A DNA stretch of 64,000 nt from Thiohalobacter thiocyanaticus (lineage in GTDB: Bacteria; Pseudomonadota; Gammaproteobacteria; Thiohalobacterales; Thiohalobacteraceae): positions 1,240,001 to 1,304,000 of the forward strand of contig NZ_QZMU01000001.1 of the NCBI RefSeq assembly GCF_003932505.1, read 5' to 3'. Made by a program: the position numbers and the translations under genes. Shown one piece after another: positions 36,639-45,944 of this stretch (position 1 is the stretch's first letter; each line of letters opens with the position of its first letter). Below the pieces are notes generated by a model that was not told the DNA's origin, made no database searches, and was given only the letters and a program-made list of their open reading frames with translations.

Positions 36639-37505
36639 TCAGAGCTCGCCTGTGAGCCAGTAACGGATCCGCTCCGGGTTGTTGTCGATGTAGCGGGTCA
36701 CGGCCTCCTCGTAGGAGCTTTCCTGGGCGTCGTACATGGCCGCCTGCAGGTCATCGATGGGCAGTTGCATGCGCGAGAAGAAGCCGGCCGCCTCGATGTC
36801 GTCCTGGTAGAAGCCCTTGCGTGCCACGGCATGCACGCGCTCGAAACTGCCCAGCACCCCCTTGGGGTCATCCAGATAGCGTAGATCGTACTTGCCGAAC
36901 ATCCAGTGCGGGCTCCAGCCGGTAACCACGATCCATTCGTTGCGGCGGATGGCACGGTCGAGCGCGGCGGTCATGCCGGCACCGCTGGAGATCTGCAGTT
37001 CGTAGTCCAGGCCGTAGTCCTCGATCGCCTGCTTGGACAGGCGGGTCAGTCCCGCACCGGGATCGATGCCGGTGATGGTGTCATCGAGCTTGTCCTTGAC
37101 CTGTGCATTCTTCAGATCGGCGATGGAACTGACCTCGCTTTCCGGAATGTAGGCCGGCACCACCCAGCCCAGCCGGGCATGGGTGTAGAGCAGACCGAGA
37201 TTGACCAGCTTGTTGCCCAGCTTCTCGATATAGTCGGCATGGGTGCCCGGCTGCCAGGACATCAGCATGATGTCGATGTCACCGGTCGACAGGCCCTGGT
37301 ATTGGGGTGCGATGTCGGTCTGGATCAGTTCCACGTCATAGTCCAGCTCCTGCTCCAGGATGCGGGCAGCGAGCTTGGTGACGAATTCTGCATCCGACCA
37401 GGCCGTCCAGCCGATCCTGATGCTCTTTTCGGCCTGAACGACGCCGGTCAGGCCCAGCATCAGCATGGCGGCCAGCAGGTATCTGAGTGTTTTAATGAAA
37501 TGCAT
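36639..37505 (-). CDS. proX: Glycine betaine ABC transporter substrate-binding protein
   Basis: 288-residue OpuAC/ProX-type periplasmic protein. Signal peptide (LLAAMLMLGLTGVVQAE), then KSIRIGWTAWSDAEFVTKLA, STGDIDIMLMSWQPGTHADY and WIVVTGWSPHWMFGKYDLRY, in which the tryptophans are candidates for the aromatic cage that holds a quaternary ammonium. It delivers glycine betaine or proline betaine to ProW/ProV. Gap to proW is 14 bp. Confidence 0.92.
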   Translation of the reverse strand: MHFIKTLRYLLAAMLMLGLTGVVQAEKSIRIGWTAWSDAEFVTKLAARILEQELDYDVELIQTDIAPQYQGLSTGDIDIMLMSWQPGTHADYIEKLGNKLVNLGLLYTHARLGWVVPAYIPESEVSSIADLKNAQVKDKLDDTITGIDPGAGLTRLSKQAIEDYGLDYELQISSGAGMTAALDRAIRRNEWIVVTGWSPHWMFGKYDLRYLDDPKGVLGSFERVHAVARKGFYQDDIEAAGFFSRMQLPIDDLQAAMYDAQESSYEEAVTRYIDNNPERIRYWLTGEL

Positions 37506-37519
37506 GACGTCCTCCTTGT

Positions 37520-38377
37520 TTATCCTGTTCTACGTTTGCGTCCAAAACTCTGGGTGATGCGGTCCAGCAGAATCGCCAGCAGCACCACACCCAGTCCACC
37601 CTCGAAACCCAGCCCCACGTTCAGGCGCTGAATCCCGGTCAGCACCGTGTTGCCCAGTCCGCCGGCACCGATCATGGAGGCGATCACCACCATGGACAGG
37701 GCCAGCATGATGGTCTGGTTCACACCGGCCATGATCGAGGGCAGGGCCAACGGCAGCTGCACCTTGAGCAACAGCTGGTGGCGGGTACAACCAAAAGCCA
37801 GCCCTGCCTCGACGTGCTCGGCACTGACCTGGCGGATGCCGAGGTTGGTCAGTCGTACCGCCGGCGGCATGGCGAACACCAGGGTGGCGATCGCACCCGG
37901 CACCTTGCCCAGACCGAAGAAAATGGCTGCGGGAATGAGATAGACGAAGGGCGGCATGGTCTGCATGAAATCCAGCACCGGCCGCACCACGGCTTCCACA
38001 ATGTCGCTGCGGGCCATGGCGATGCCGATTGGAATGCCGATCAGCAATGCCAGGGCGCTGGAGCCGATGACCAGCGCCAGGGTCGATATCGTCTCCTGCC
38101 AGATGTCCATGCCGAAGATCAGCAGCATGGACACCAACGCGAAGATGCCGAACTTCCAGCTCACCCGCCAGGCAGCCAGGGCCACGATCAGCAGCGCCAG
38201 CACCAGCGGCGGGATGGCGAGCAGGCCGTCCTCGAAGTTGTCGACCACGAACTTGATGGCCTCGGAAATTCCATCCAGCACGCCGGTGAAATTGGACTGG
38301 ATCCAGTCGACCGCGTCACTGACCCATTCGCCGATGGGGATGTCGATATTGGTGATGAAATTGCCTTCGTCGGTCAT
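37520..38377 (-). CDS. proW: Glycine betaine ABC transporter permease
   Basis: 285-residue inner-membrane permease with an N-terminal amphipathic/soluble start (PIGEWVSDAVDWIQSNFTGV) and about six helices. The coupling (EAA) loop is AVRLTNLGIRQVSAEHVEAG followed by AFGCTRHQLLLKVQLPLALP. Its ATG overlaps the proV stop by one base (TGATG). Imports betaine with ProV and ProX. Confidence 0.93.
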   Translation of the reverse strand: MTDEGNFITNIDIPIGEWVSDAVDWIQSNFTGVLDGISEAIKFVVDNFEDGLLAIPPLVLALLIVALAAWRVSWKFGIFALVSMLLIFGMDIWQETISTLALVIGSSALALLIGIPIGIAMARSDIVEAVVRPVLDFMQTMPPFVYLIPAAIFFGLGKVPGAIATLVFAMPPAVRLTNLGIRQVSAEHVEAGLAFGCTRHQLLLKVQLPLALPSIMAGVNQTIMLALSMVVIASMIGAGGLGNTVLTGIQRLNVGLGFEGGLGVVLLAILLDRITQSFGRKRRTG

Positions 38378-39594
38378 CAGCCCGCTTTGTCCAGTGTCTG
38401 AAGCAGTATGGTCTTGTTCACGATACCCAGATAGCGTCCACCCTTGGCCAGCACCGGCACCGGGTGTTCACTCGCCGCCACCAGGCTCAGCACATCACTG
38501 AGGTCCATGTCCTCGGGTGCCGGCTCGATACCCTTGAGAAAGGCATCGTCCCAACGGGTCTCGCCCGGGCTGTCCAGGGCGCGGGCCAGACTGTGCTGGC
38601 TGACCATGCCGCGGTACTGGCCGGCAGCATCGATCACCACTGCCGTGTTGCGCTTGCGATCGCGCAGCTGCGCCAGGGCCGCACGCACATTGGTGCCGGG
38701 CCGTTCGAATACCATCAGGACGTCCTGTTCGGCGATCTCGGCGGCGGTGAAGACCTTGCTCACGTCCACGCCGTAGAAGAAGGATCTGACATACTCGTTG
38801 GCGGGATTGGTGACGATCTCCTCCGGGGTGCCGATCTGCACGATGGCCCCGCCATCCATGATGGCGATACGGTCGCCGATGCGGATGGCCTCGTCCAGGT
38901 CGTGGGAGATGAAGACGACGGTATGCGCCTCGCGCTGCTGCAGCCGCACCAGTTCGTCCTGCATCTCGGTGCGGATCAGCGGGTCCAGGGCGGAGAAGGC
39001 CTCGTCCATGAGCAGGATGGAGGCATCGGTGGCCAGGGCCCGCGCCAGGCCGACGCGCTGCTTCATGCCGCCGGACAGCTCGTCCGGGTAGCTGTCGCCA
39101 TACTGCCCCAGCCCGACCGTTTCCAGCGCCTTCAGGGCACGCTTGCGCTGCTCGTCCCTGGAGACGCCGGCCACGTCCAGGCCGAAGGCGGCATTCTCGG
39201 CAACCGTCTTGTGCGGCAGCAGGGCAAACGACTGGAACACCATGCTCATGTGCTCGCGGCGCATGTGGATGAGTTCCTTCCTGCCCATGGCGGTGATGTC
39301 GCGCCCGTCCAGCAGCACCCGGCCGCGGGTGGGTTCGATCAGGCGATTGAGCAGGCGCACCAGGGTGGACTTGCCCGAACCGGACAGTCCCATGACAACG
39401 AACACCTCGCCATCGCGGATGGAGAAATCGGCGTTCTGGACACCGACGGTGGTCCTGGTGCGCTCGAAGATCTCATCCTTGGACAACCCCTGCTCGAGCA
39501 GGCGCAGGGCCTCATCGGGGTCGGGACCGAAGATCTTGTAGAGATTCTCGACGACGAGTTTGTCTTTTCCGTCGCCGTTCCCATTGACAGGCAT
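38377..39594 (-). CDS. proV: Glycine betaine ABC transporter ATPase with CBS domains
   Basis: 405-residue ATPase: the ProV-specific N-terminus (LVVENLYKIFGPDPDEALRL), Walker A GLSGSGKST, signature LSGGMKQRVGLARA, Walker B ILLMDEAFSALD and two C-terminal CBS motifs (about residues 285-400: DVLMVFERPGTNVRAALAQL and GRYLGIVNKTILLQTLDKAG). CBS domains in this family sense ionic strength. ATG 39594 is preferred (GGAG upstream; an earlier in-frame ATG at 39636 has none). First gene of proV-proW-proX-porin, the osmoprotectant uptake operon, which fits a halophilic or salt-stressed habitat. Confidence 0.93.
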   Translation of the reverse strand: MPVNGNGDGKDKLVVENLYKIFGPDPDEALRLLEQGLSKDEIFERTRTTVGVQNADFSIRDGEVFVVMGLSGSGKSTLVRLLNRLIEPTRGRVLLDGRDITAMGRKELIHMRREHMSMVFQSFALLPHKTVAENAAFGLDVAGVSRDEQRKRALKALETVGLGQYGDSYPDELSGGMKQRVGLARALATDASILLMDEAFSALDPLIRTEMQDELVRLQQREAHTVVFISHDLDEAIRIGDRIAIMDGGAIVQIGTPEEIVTNPANEYVRSFFYGVDVSKVFTAAEIAEQDVLMVFERPGTNVRAALAQLRDRKRNTAVVIDAAGQYRGMVSQHSLARALDSPGETRWDDAFLKGIEPAPEDMDLSDVLSLVAASEHPVPVLAKGGRYLGIVNKTILLQTLDKAG

Positions 39595-39777
39595 TGGACT
39601 GGCTCCGGATGAGTCCCACTGCCGACCTGCGCGCATAAAGCAACGACACAGCCGCTTCGTGCTGCACGATTACCGGTTAGCAGAATCGGGCGGGGGCACA
39701 CCCTTCGTGAATTACTTTCCCTGCCTAGAACCTAGACGCTGTATCCATGAAAGTCAATTGACGGCGCCTACAACCCG

Positions 39778-40284
39778 TTACTTTCCTGTCACATTCTGGT
39801 TATTGACAAGTTCGTTCATGACTGTCCGCTGCCAGTGCCGGCGCAGGGCCTCGACCCGGCTGCGGTTGGCGCCCAGGTCGCCGCGACCGACCCGGGAGGC
39901 GGACCGGACATGCACCAGGCGCTCCTGAGTATCCAGGCGCAGTTGCAGGTCATCCACGAAGCCTAATATACGCGAACGGAAGATGGCGGCGAGGTAGTCG
40001 TCTTCCATCCCTTTCACCTCACCGCCAAGCTCGCGGACCTGTGCTCCGAGCTGATTCAATGCCGCGTCAGCCGGCATGTCCTGCGGCAGCTCCAGGGGTT
40101 CGATATAGTGGGCGGCATCATCCGGATATTCACTGCTCACGCAGTTGGGACTGGCGGGACAGGACGGCAACCGGACGTCGGCGCGCTCGGGCGGTGCCAG
40201 CGAGCGGCTGTGGATGGCAAGCACGAACAGAGCGGCGATAGCGAGCAGAACCAGCGCGGACAGAACCAGCAACGCCGCCTTCAT
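39778..40284 (-). CDS. DUF1499 family protein
   Basis: 168-residue protein: N-terminal membrane anchor (LVLSALVLLAIAALFVLAIH), then CPASPNCVSSEYPDDAAHYI, the S-P-N-C-V-S-S signature of DUF1499, and DDYLAAIFRSRILGFVDDLQ. Function of the family is unknown. Six bp downstream of the TlpA gene, same strand. Confidence 0.85.
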   Translation of the reverse strand: MKAALLVLSALVLLAIAALFVLAIHSRSLAPPERADVRLPSCPASPNCVSSEYPDDAAHYIEPLELPQDMPADAALNQLGAQVRELGGEVKGMEDDYLAAIFRSRILGFVDDLQLRLDTQERLVHVRSASRVGRGDLGANRSRVEALRRHWQRTVMNELVNNQNVTGK

Positions 40285-40290
40285 CTCGCC

Positions 40291-40854
40291 TCACTCCTCG
40301 ATCAACCGCTCAATCAGCGCCCGCACCTCGGGATGGTTGAAATTACGCCCGCCGACGGCGCGATAGACCACCCGCCCCTGCTTGTCGACCAGCACCGTGG
40401 TGGGAAGACCCTTGACGCCATAGGCGTCGGCCACGCTGCTGTCGCGGTCGAACAGCACGGGAAAGCTGGGATAGACATCCAGTTGCCCCATGTAGGGAAA
40501 GACCTGATCGGGCGTCTCCCACTGGTTGACCGCCAGCACCTGGAAGCCTTTCCCGCCCAGCGCCTGGTAGATCTCTTCCATCGAGGGCATTTCCTCGCGG
40601 CAGGGTGGGCACCAGGTGGCCCAGAAATTGACCATCACCACCTGGCCACGCAGGTCCGACAGGCTGTGGGTCTCGCCGTCCATGTCCTCCAGCGTGAAGT
40701 CGGGTGCCGGCACCGGCTCGGGCAGCCGGGTCAGGTCATGCCCCAGCCCGGCCGGGGCCGGCAGAGGAAACACCAGCAGGGCCAGAATCAGGACCAGCAG
40801 GGGCAGGCCCTCAGGAATCGGATTCCGGTACGCCTTCAGGGGCACAGTGGACAT
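40291..40854 (-). CDS. TlpA-family thioredoxin-like protein
   Basis: 187-residue membrane-anchored thiol:disulfide protein. Anchor LPLLVLILALLVFPLPAPAG, then the thioredoxin domain with NFWATWCPPCREEMP (C-P-P-C active site) and the cis-Pro loop YGVKGLPTTVLVD. It reduces disulfides in the periplasm, as in cytochrome c maturation. Its 5' end overlaps the upstream hypothetical gene by 44 bp (start at ATG 40854; an in-frame ATG at 40872 exists). Confidence 0.88.
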   Translation of the reverse strand: MSTVPLKAYRNPIPEGLPLLVLILALLVFPLPAPAGLGHDLTRLPEPVPAPDFTLEDMDGETHSLSDLRGQVVMVNFWATWCPPCREEMPSMEEIYQALGGKGFQVLAVNQWETPDQVFPYMGQLDVYPSFPVLFDRDSSVADAYGVKGLPTTVLVDKQGRVVYRAVGGRNFNHPEVRALIERLIEE

Positions 40855-41374
40855 TCTCGAGTCTGGCTTCATGCAGTTCGCCTCCCTGGGTCCAGGAGTA
40901 GTGGAGATCGAAACGGGTGCCCGGCGGCAGGGCCACGGTGGTGAAACCCTGGCCCCAGTCGCCGGGCTGATAGGTCTGTTCCTCGTGCAGCAGCACCCAG
41001 CGGAATGCCAGGTCCCGGCCCTGCCATTCCTGCAGCCATTCGGTCTTGGTCTTGACCCGGTGGGTTCTGCCGTCCGGCGTCACATAGCGCCACTGACGTA
41101 GGTCATAGTGCAGGGACGCATCGCCGGTATTGCGCAGAATGGTGCCGAAGGCACAGTAGTCGCGGGTGGACTCGACGATGTCCGGCGGCAGACCGCGGGC
41201 GGAGAAGACCGCGGCCACATAGTCGCGGTTCAGCGGCAGCAGCTGCAACGACATCCCCGGATGCTCGACCTGCACGGTCTCGATGCCCGAAGCAGGATCG
41301 AATTCGCGCTCCACCTCGGCGGCCAGCGTCGTCAGCGGCAGCAACAGCCAGAGTATTGGAAGATACTGCTTCAT
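40811..41374 (-). CDS. Hypothetical periplasmic protein
   Basis: 187 residues with a signal peptide (MKQYLPILWLLLPLTTLAAE). I do not recognise the family. Features: ARGLPPDIVESTRDYCAFGT and LRQWRYVTPDGRTHRVKTKT, then WGQGFTTVALPPGTRFDLHY, a beta-rich layout. It has two cysteines after the signal (near residues 73 and 176), which could be a client of the TlpA-like protein encoded by the overlapping gene; that is inference. Confidence 0.7.
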   Translation of the reverse strand: MKQYLPILWLLLPLTTLAAEVEREFDPASGIETVQVEHPGMSLQLLPLNRDYVAAVFSARGLPPDIVESTRDYCAFGTILRNTGDASLHYDLRQWRYVTPDGRTHRVKTKTEWLQEWQGRDLAFRWVLLHEEQTYQPGDWGQGFTTVALPPGTRFDLHYSWTQGGELHEARLENVHCAPEGVPESDS

Positions 41375-41386
41375 TTTTCACTACCT

Positions 41387-41671
41387 TACTAATGAGAACG
41401 TAAGTTAGACGACACTCAGCCGTTGTGTGCTCACGTAGGCCAAGGCAGCGAAGCGCCGCTGTAGCACTCCTACAGCAAGCTTCAATAACGCAGGCCTACG
41501 TGAGCACACAACGGCCTGTCCTTTGCAAAATCAGATTGTTAGGGGCTTCAAGCCGCGTCCGCCTCGGCGTTGCGGTGCTTGGCAAGGGCTGGGCCATTCC
41601 CGGCGCACCGCGCCTTGATGCAGACGCGGCTTGAAGCCCTGAGTGTCGTCTAACTTACGTTCTCATTAGTA
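41387..41671. mobile_element. Nested inverted-repeat element, possibly a TA-flanked MITE
   Basis: The two ends, 41387-41419 and 41639-41671, are a perfect 33-bp inverted repeat (begins TACTAATGAGAACGTAAG). Inside are two further perfect hairpins: 22 bp (41420-41441 with 41493-41514, starting CCGTTGTGTGCTCACG) and 17 bp (41543-41559 with 41623-41639, GGGCTTCAAGCCGCGTC). A fourth small hairpin, GCTGTAG/CTACAGC, sits within the first. TA at each outer edge would fit insertion at a TA dinucleotide. There is no ORF. On either strand the RNA would fold as a three-way junction. It occupies the whole gap between the hypothetical gene and the sodium-channel gene. Confidence 0.8.
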
Positions 41672-41779
41672 TAATCCGGTTCTGCATCAGGAGAGCGCCA
41701 TGGCGCGTCCGCCCATGGAACCCCCTCCATAAGCACCCTACCCTTCGGGTCCGGGCATCGCAAGGACCGGACCATGCAG

Positions 41780-42631
41780 TCACGCCCCGCCCCGGTCCAG
41801 CGCCGCGCGCAGCGCCCGGATCTCCTCGCGCAGGCTGCGGATCTCGTCCTCGATGGCCCCGCCCTCGGTTTCGATGCGCTGCTCTATGAGGCTGCGGTCC
41901 CGCGTGTGCTCGGCCTCGTGCATGGTCTGCATGGTATCGACGATGATGCCGATGAACAGGTTCAGCATGGTGAAGGTGGCGATCAGGATGAAGGGAACGA
42001 AGAACAGCCAGGCATGGGGGTGGGTTTCCATCACCGGCCGCACGATACCCATGGACCAGCTCTCCAGGGTCATGATCTGGAACAGGGTATACATGGAGGC
42101 GCCGATGGAGCCGAACCACTCGGGGAACTGCTCACCGAACAGGCCCGTCGCCATCACCGCGAACACGTAGAACAGCAGCAGCATCAGCCCGGCGATGGAG
42201 GCGATGCCGGGCACCGCGTGCAGCAGCGCCTCGACGATGAAGCGCAGCTTGGGCACCATGGAGATCAGGCGCAGCACACGCAGCACACGCAGGGCACGCA
42301 ACACGGCCAGCGGCCCGCTGGCGGGGATGAGCGCGATCCCCACCACGATGAAATCGAACACATTCCAGGCAATACTGAAAAACCGCAGCCGGTAGGCGAA
42401 CAGCTTGATGGCGATCTCGATCACGAACACGCCCAGAATCAGACTGTCCGTCAGTTTCAGCACCGTACCGAAACGTTCCATCACCGTCGGGGAGGTTTCC
42501 AACCCCAGGATGACGGCGTTGATGACGATCAGAAGGACAATGGCGTGCTGCACACGGGTGGACTCGATCCAGCGTCCGGCACGCGCGCGCAGCGAGGCCG
42601 GGTCCAGGTCGCGAAGAATGACTTCAACCAT
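41780..42631 (-). CDS. NavBac-type voltage-gated sodium channel
   Basis: 283-residue single-domain six-helix channel. S4 voltage sensor shows regularly spaced arginines (LRALRVLRVLRLIS near residues 112-125). The pore selectivity filter is TLESWSMG, the bacterial Nav consensus with the Glu ring, and S6 is FTMLNLFIGIIVDTMQTM. A C-terminal coiled coil (about residues 240-280, IEDEIRSLREEIRALRAALD) assembles the tetramer. These channels admit Na+ in alkaliphiles and marine bacteria. Monocistronic. Confidence 0.93.
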   Translation of the reverse strand: MVEVILRDLDPASLRARAGRWIESTRVQHAIVLLIVINAVILGLETSPTVMERFGTVLKLTDSLILGVFVIEIAIKLFAYRLRFFSIAWNVFDFIVVGIALIPASGPLAVLRALRVLRVLRLISMVPKLRFIVEALLHAVPGIASIAGLMLLLFYVFAVMATGLFGEQFPEWFGSIGASMYTLFQIMTLESWSMGIVRPVMETHPHAWLFFVPFILIATFTMLNLFIGIIVDTMQTMHEAEHTRDRSLIEQRIETEGGAIEDEIRSLREEIRALRAALDRGGA

Positions 42632-42828
42632 AATTCAGGAAAACACGTCAGAGGGTTAACAGGATAGTCAGGCACCGGCGGCGGCCGTCCGGGCCGGTCG
42701 CAGGATATCATGGTCGCCTGCGCCGGACACCGCCGGTCGGCGGCAATCCAGTATCCGTAGCAATTCCGGGGAAATCAGCGCCGACGAGAGGCCGCCAACC
42801 TGACCGAGCCCAGCCACCGGTAAGCCCC

Positions 42829-44208
42829 ATGCAGACCGCCGAGCGCCCCGTCGACACCGCCTCCGTCACCCGCCTGCAGTTGTCCGAGGTGATCGCCGCC
42901 CTGACATACGCCCTGGACCTGACCGAGGGCCAGCCGCCGGGCCACAGTATCCGCTGCTGCTGGATCGGCTCGCACATCGGCCGCCAGCTCGGCCTGGACG
43001 CGGACGCCCTCTGGGAGCTGTACTATACCCTGCTGCTCAAGGATGCCGGCTGCAGCAGCAATGCCGCCCGCCTGTGCGAACTCTACGGCAGTGACGACCG
43101 CAGCACCAAGCGCGATTTCAAATGGGTGGATACCGACAAGTTCACCGACGTGGTGCGTTTCGTCCTCAGCCACACCGGCGTGGGCAAGGACCTGGCCGAC
43201 CGCTTCCGGCGCTTCATCCATCTGGCCCGGGCCGGCGAACGGCTTGCCACCGAGCTGATCCAGACCCGCTGCGAGCGCGGCGCCGACATCGCCCGCCAGC
43301 TCGGTTTCGGCGAGGCCGTGGCCGTCGGCATCTACTCCCTGGACGAACACTGGAACGGACGCGGCAAGCCGCACGGCCTGACCGGCAACGCAATCCCGCT
43401 CAATGCACAGATCGCTCTGCTGGCCCAGGTGATCGATGTATTTCACCACATCGGCGGCCGGGTTCACGCCCTGGGCGAGATCCGCTGCCGGCGCGGCAGC
43501 TGGTTCGACCCGCGCCTGATCGATGCCGCCCACGCCCTGGAGGCGGACGACGACTTCTGGGCCGGTCTCGGCGCGGCCGACATCGAACAGTGCGTGTACA
43601 GACTTGAACCCCGCGGCCGCAGCCTGCTGGTCGATGACGACACCCTGGATGCCATCGCCGCGGCCTTCGGCCAGGTGGTCGACTCCAAAAGCCCCTACAC
43701 GGCCGGACACAGCGAGCGGGTCGCGCTCTACACCGACCTGATCGCCGAACGCCTGGGACTGGACGCCGGCCGGCGGCGTTGGCTCAAGCGCGGCGCCCTG
43801 CTGCACGATCTGGGCAAGCTCGGGGTAAGCAATTCCATCCTGGACAAGGCGGGGTCGCTGGATGAGGAGGAATGGGCGCAGATCCGGAAGCACCCCGTCT
43901 ACACCGAGCAGATCCTGGCCCGCATCACCCCCTTCGACGAGCTGGCGGTGGTCAGCGGCGCCCATCACGAACGCCTGGACGGCAAGGGCTACCCCAGGGC
44001 CATTCCGGCCGGCGAAATCGCGCTGGAGACCCGCATCATCACCGTCTCGGACATCTTCGATGCCATCACCGCTGCGCGCCCCTACCGCGGACCGATCCCG
44101 GTGCCCGAGGCGCTGGAGATCATGGGGCGGATGGTCGGCAACGCACTCGACCAGGACTGCTATGCCGCCCTGGTCGAGTGCGTGAAAGACTCACGGATAC
44201 GGCCCTAG
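42829..44208 (+). CDS. HD-GYP domain cyclic-di-GMP phosphodiesterase
   Basis: 459 residues. C-terminal HD-GYP domain (about 270-459) with all metal/catalytic signatures: AGHSERVALYTDLIA, the HD pair LLHDLGKLGV and AHHERLDGKGYPR, which contains the GYP motif. N-terminal half (about 15-260) is a degenerate HD-like region (SIRCCWIGSHIGRQLGL, LKDAGCSSNAARLCELYG), as in two-domain HD-GYP proteins. It should degrade c-di-GMP. It is convergent with the amidohydrolase and their ends overlap by 4 bp. Confidence 0.9.
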   Translation: MQTAERPVDTASVTRLQLSEVIAALTYALDLTEGQPPGHSIRCCWIGSHIGRQLGLDADALWELYYTLLLKDAGCSSNAARLCELYGSDDRSTKRDFKWVDTDKFTDVVRFVLSHTGVGKDLADRFRRFIHLARAGERLATELIQTRCERGADIARQLGFGEAVAVGIYSLDEHWNGRGKPHGLTGNAIPLNAQIALLAQVIDVFHHIGGRVHALGEIRCRRGSWFDPRLIDAAHALEADDDFWAGLGAADIEQCVYRLEPRGRSLLVDDDTLDAIAAAFGQVVDSKSPYTAGHSERVALYTDLIAERLGLDAGRRRWLKRGALLHDLGKLGVSNSILDKAGSLDEEEWAQIRKHPVYTEQILARITPFDELAVVSGAHHERLDGKGYPRAIPAGEIALETRIITVSDIFDAITAARPYRGPIPVPEALEIMGRMVGNALDQDCYAALVECVKDSRIRP

Positions 44209-45032
44209 TGTCCTGAGTTCAGAGGTTCAAACAGCCGCGCGGCGTTGCCCCGAGCCAGACGCTCCAACACCTCCGGCGGCAACTGCGCCAGCCACTGGCG
44301 GATGCCGGCGACAACGCGGTCGTAATCCTGCCAGCGCGCCAGGCTGAAGGTATCCACGCCCAGCAGAAAACGGTCGGGATACTCGACCAGCAGCCGGTAC
44401 CAGTCCGGGGCCAGCTCACCCTCCGGCGCGATGCGGCCGTCACGCACCGACAGATCCACATGCAGCCGCGGATAGCGCTCAAGATAATCGGCCAACAGGT
44501 CCGGGTACGGATAAGTGCCGGCATGGGCCCAGATCAGGGTCACACCGGGTACGGTCTCATACAGGGTATCCACCACCGCCGGATCGGCATGCAGCAGCAG
44601 CGGCAGCTCATGCGCGACCGCCAGCTCGGCCAGGCGCCGCAGCACCGGGCTGCGGCGGTCGGCGGCAAAGATGTGCAGCTCGCCGATACCGCGCCAGGGT
44701 CCGGACTTCAGTTGCCGTTCGACCCGGCCCGGCAGCTCCGCATCGGCGTACCAGTCCGTCCTGTCAGCAGGTTTTCGGTATACGCCCAGCAGGGGGAGGA
44801 TGCGCTGCGGATCAGCCTCATGCAGCACCCTGACCTGCCGGGGTGGAATACCGGTCACCAACGCATGACTGATCCGGTTGCGTTCCAGCAGATCGACGAC
44901 CTCCCCGGGCGGGAAGGCCCGGGCATATGCCGCATCGTAATGCAGATGCGTATCGACCAGCTGCTGGGCCGCCGACAACGCAGGCGCCAAGAGGAGAACG
45001 GGCAGGCTGATCAGGCGCACAGACATAAGCAT
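44205..45032 (-). CDS. Secreted amidohydrolase-family protein
   Basis: 275-residue TIM-barrel metal-dependent hydrolase (amidohydrolase-2-like). A signal peptide (VRLISLPVLLLAPALSAAQQ), metal ligands D-T-H-x-H in LVDTHLHYDA, LPLLLHADPAVVD, GVTLIWAHAGTYPY and FLLGVDTF are visible. A periplasmic location is unusual for this family. Substrate unknown. Start: ATG at 45032 is used since it opens the signal peptide; 45026 is possible, and the frame is open to 45089. Confidence 0.75.
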   Translation of the reverse strand: MLMSVRLISLPVLLLAPALSAAQQLVDTHLHYDAAYARAFPPGEVVDLLERNRISHALVTGIPPRQVRVLHEADPQRILPLLGVYRKPADRTDWYADAELPGRVERQLKSGPWRGIGELHIFAADRRSPVLRRLAELAVAHELPLLLHADPAVVDTLYETVPGVTLIWAHAGTYPYPDLLADYLERYPRLHVDLSVRDGRIAPEGELAPDWYRLLVEYPDRFLLGVDTFSLARWQDYDRVVAGIRQWLAQLPPEVLERLARGNAARLFEPLNSGH

Positions 45033-45314
45033 GAGGATAGCAGACCGACACACACATGTGCCCGACTTCACAAAAACGGCAACTGACATCAGCGGCTTCC
45101 GCCGTCGCCAGCATCACTCCGCATCCGGAAACGTGTCGCTAAACCAATGATTCCCCGATATGCCGCAGCCCTGCTGTCAGCCTTTGTCACCCTCATCAAC
45201 CGCTTCCTCCCTCTGTTGCGCTACATACTGTTGCCGCGCAAGTCGAGTTAGTATGCAGGCTCTTCTGCAATCGACCTGCCTCAGGTCACGCACCCACTAC
45301 TAGAGGACTGAAGT

Positions 45315-45944
45315 ATGAAAAGCTCCCATTTCACCGCAGGAATCCTTGCCGCCCTCTCGCTTTCCCTCACCCCACCGGCATTTTCCGATGAACCGCTCAC
45401 CGGCCTGAGCGTCGTTGAAGCAGAGGATCTGACCTACATGCGCGAAGAGGAAAAACTCGCGCGCGACGTCTACCTGACCATGGACGAATACTGGCACAAC
45501 CGCATATTCGTCAATATCGCCGAGTCGGAACAGACCCATGCCGAAGCCATCCAGATGCTGCTGGACAAATACGGCCTGGTGGACCCGGCCCTTGATGCGA
45601 TCGGTTACTTCACCAACAGCGAACTCCAGGCCCTGTACGATGCACTGGTCACCCGCGGCATGGCCTCGGAACTCGAGGCCCTGCATGTAGGCGGGCTCAT
45701 CGAAGAGGTCGACATGCGGGATATCCAGGAAGCCATTGAAAGGGCGGATCATGAGGACATCATCAACGTGTATGAAAGCCTGTTGTGCGGTTCACGCAAC
45801 CACCTGCGGTCCTTCGTGGATGCCATCGAGCGGCAGGGCATCAACTATGAAGCCCAGCACCTGACCCAGGACGAGGTCGACGCCATCGTGGCATCACCGA
45901 TGGAGCGTTGCGGGGGCAACGGCCGGAAACGGGCAGCCGGATAA
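45315..45944 (+). CDS. DUF2202 (ferritin-like) secreted protein
   Basis: 209 residues. Signal peptide (FTAGILAALSLSLTPPAFSD), then helices bearing ferritin-like carboxylates and histidines: EEEKLARDVYLTMDEYW, NIAESEQTHAEAIQMLLDKY, and INVYESLLCGSRNHLRSF. DUF2202 proteins are four-helix periplasmic proteins of unknown function, probably metal-binding. GAGG precedes the ATG. Its 3' end is overlapped for 100 bp by the open frame of the convergent subtilase (see that entry). Confidence 0.87.
   Translation: MKSSHFTAGILAALSLSLTPPAFSDEPLTGLSVVEAEDLTYMREEEKLARDVYLTMDEYWHNRIFVNIAESEQTHAEAIQMLLDKYGLVDPALDAIGYFTNSELQALYDALVTRGMASELEALHVGGLIEEVDMRDIQEAIERADHEDIINVYESLLCGSRNHLRSFVDAIERQGINYEAQHLTQDEVDAIVASPMERCGGNGRKRAAG

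Noticed and set aside
41387..41671. Integron attC site
   Set aside because: GTTAGAC and GTCTAAC are present in the arms, but their order is opposite to that of attC core sites, and the perfect long arms do not resemble the imperfect attC stem. No integrase or cassettes nearby.
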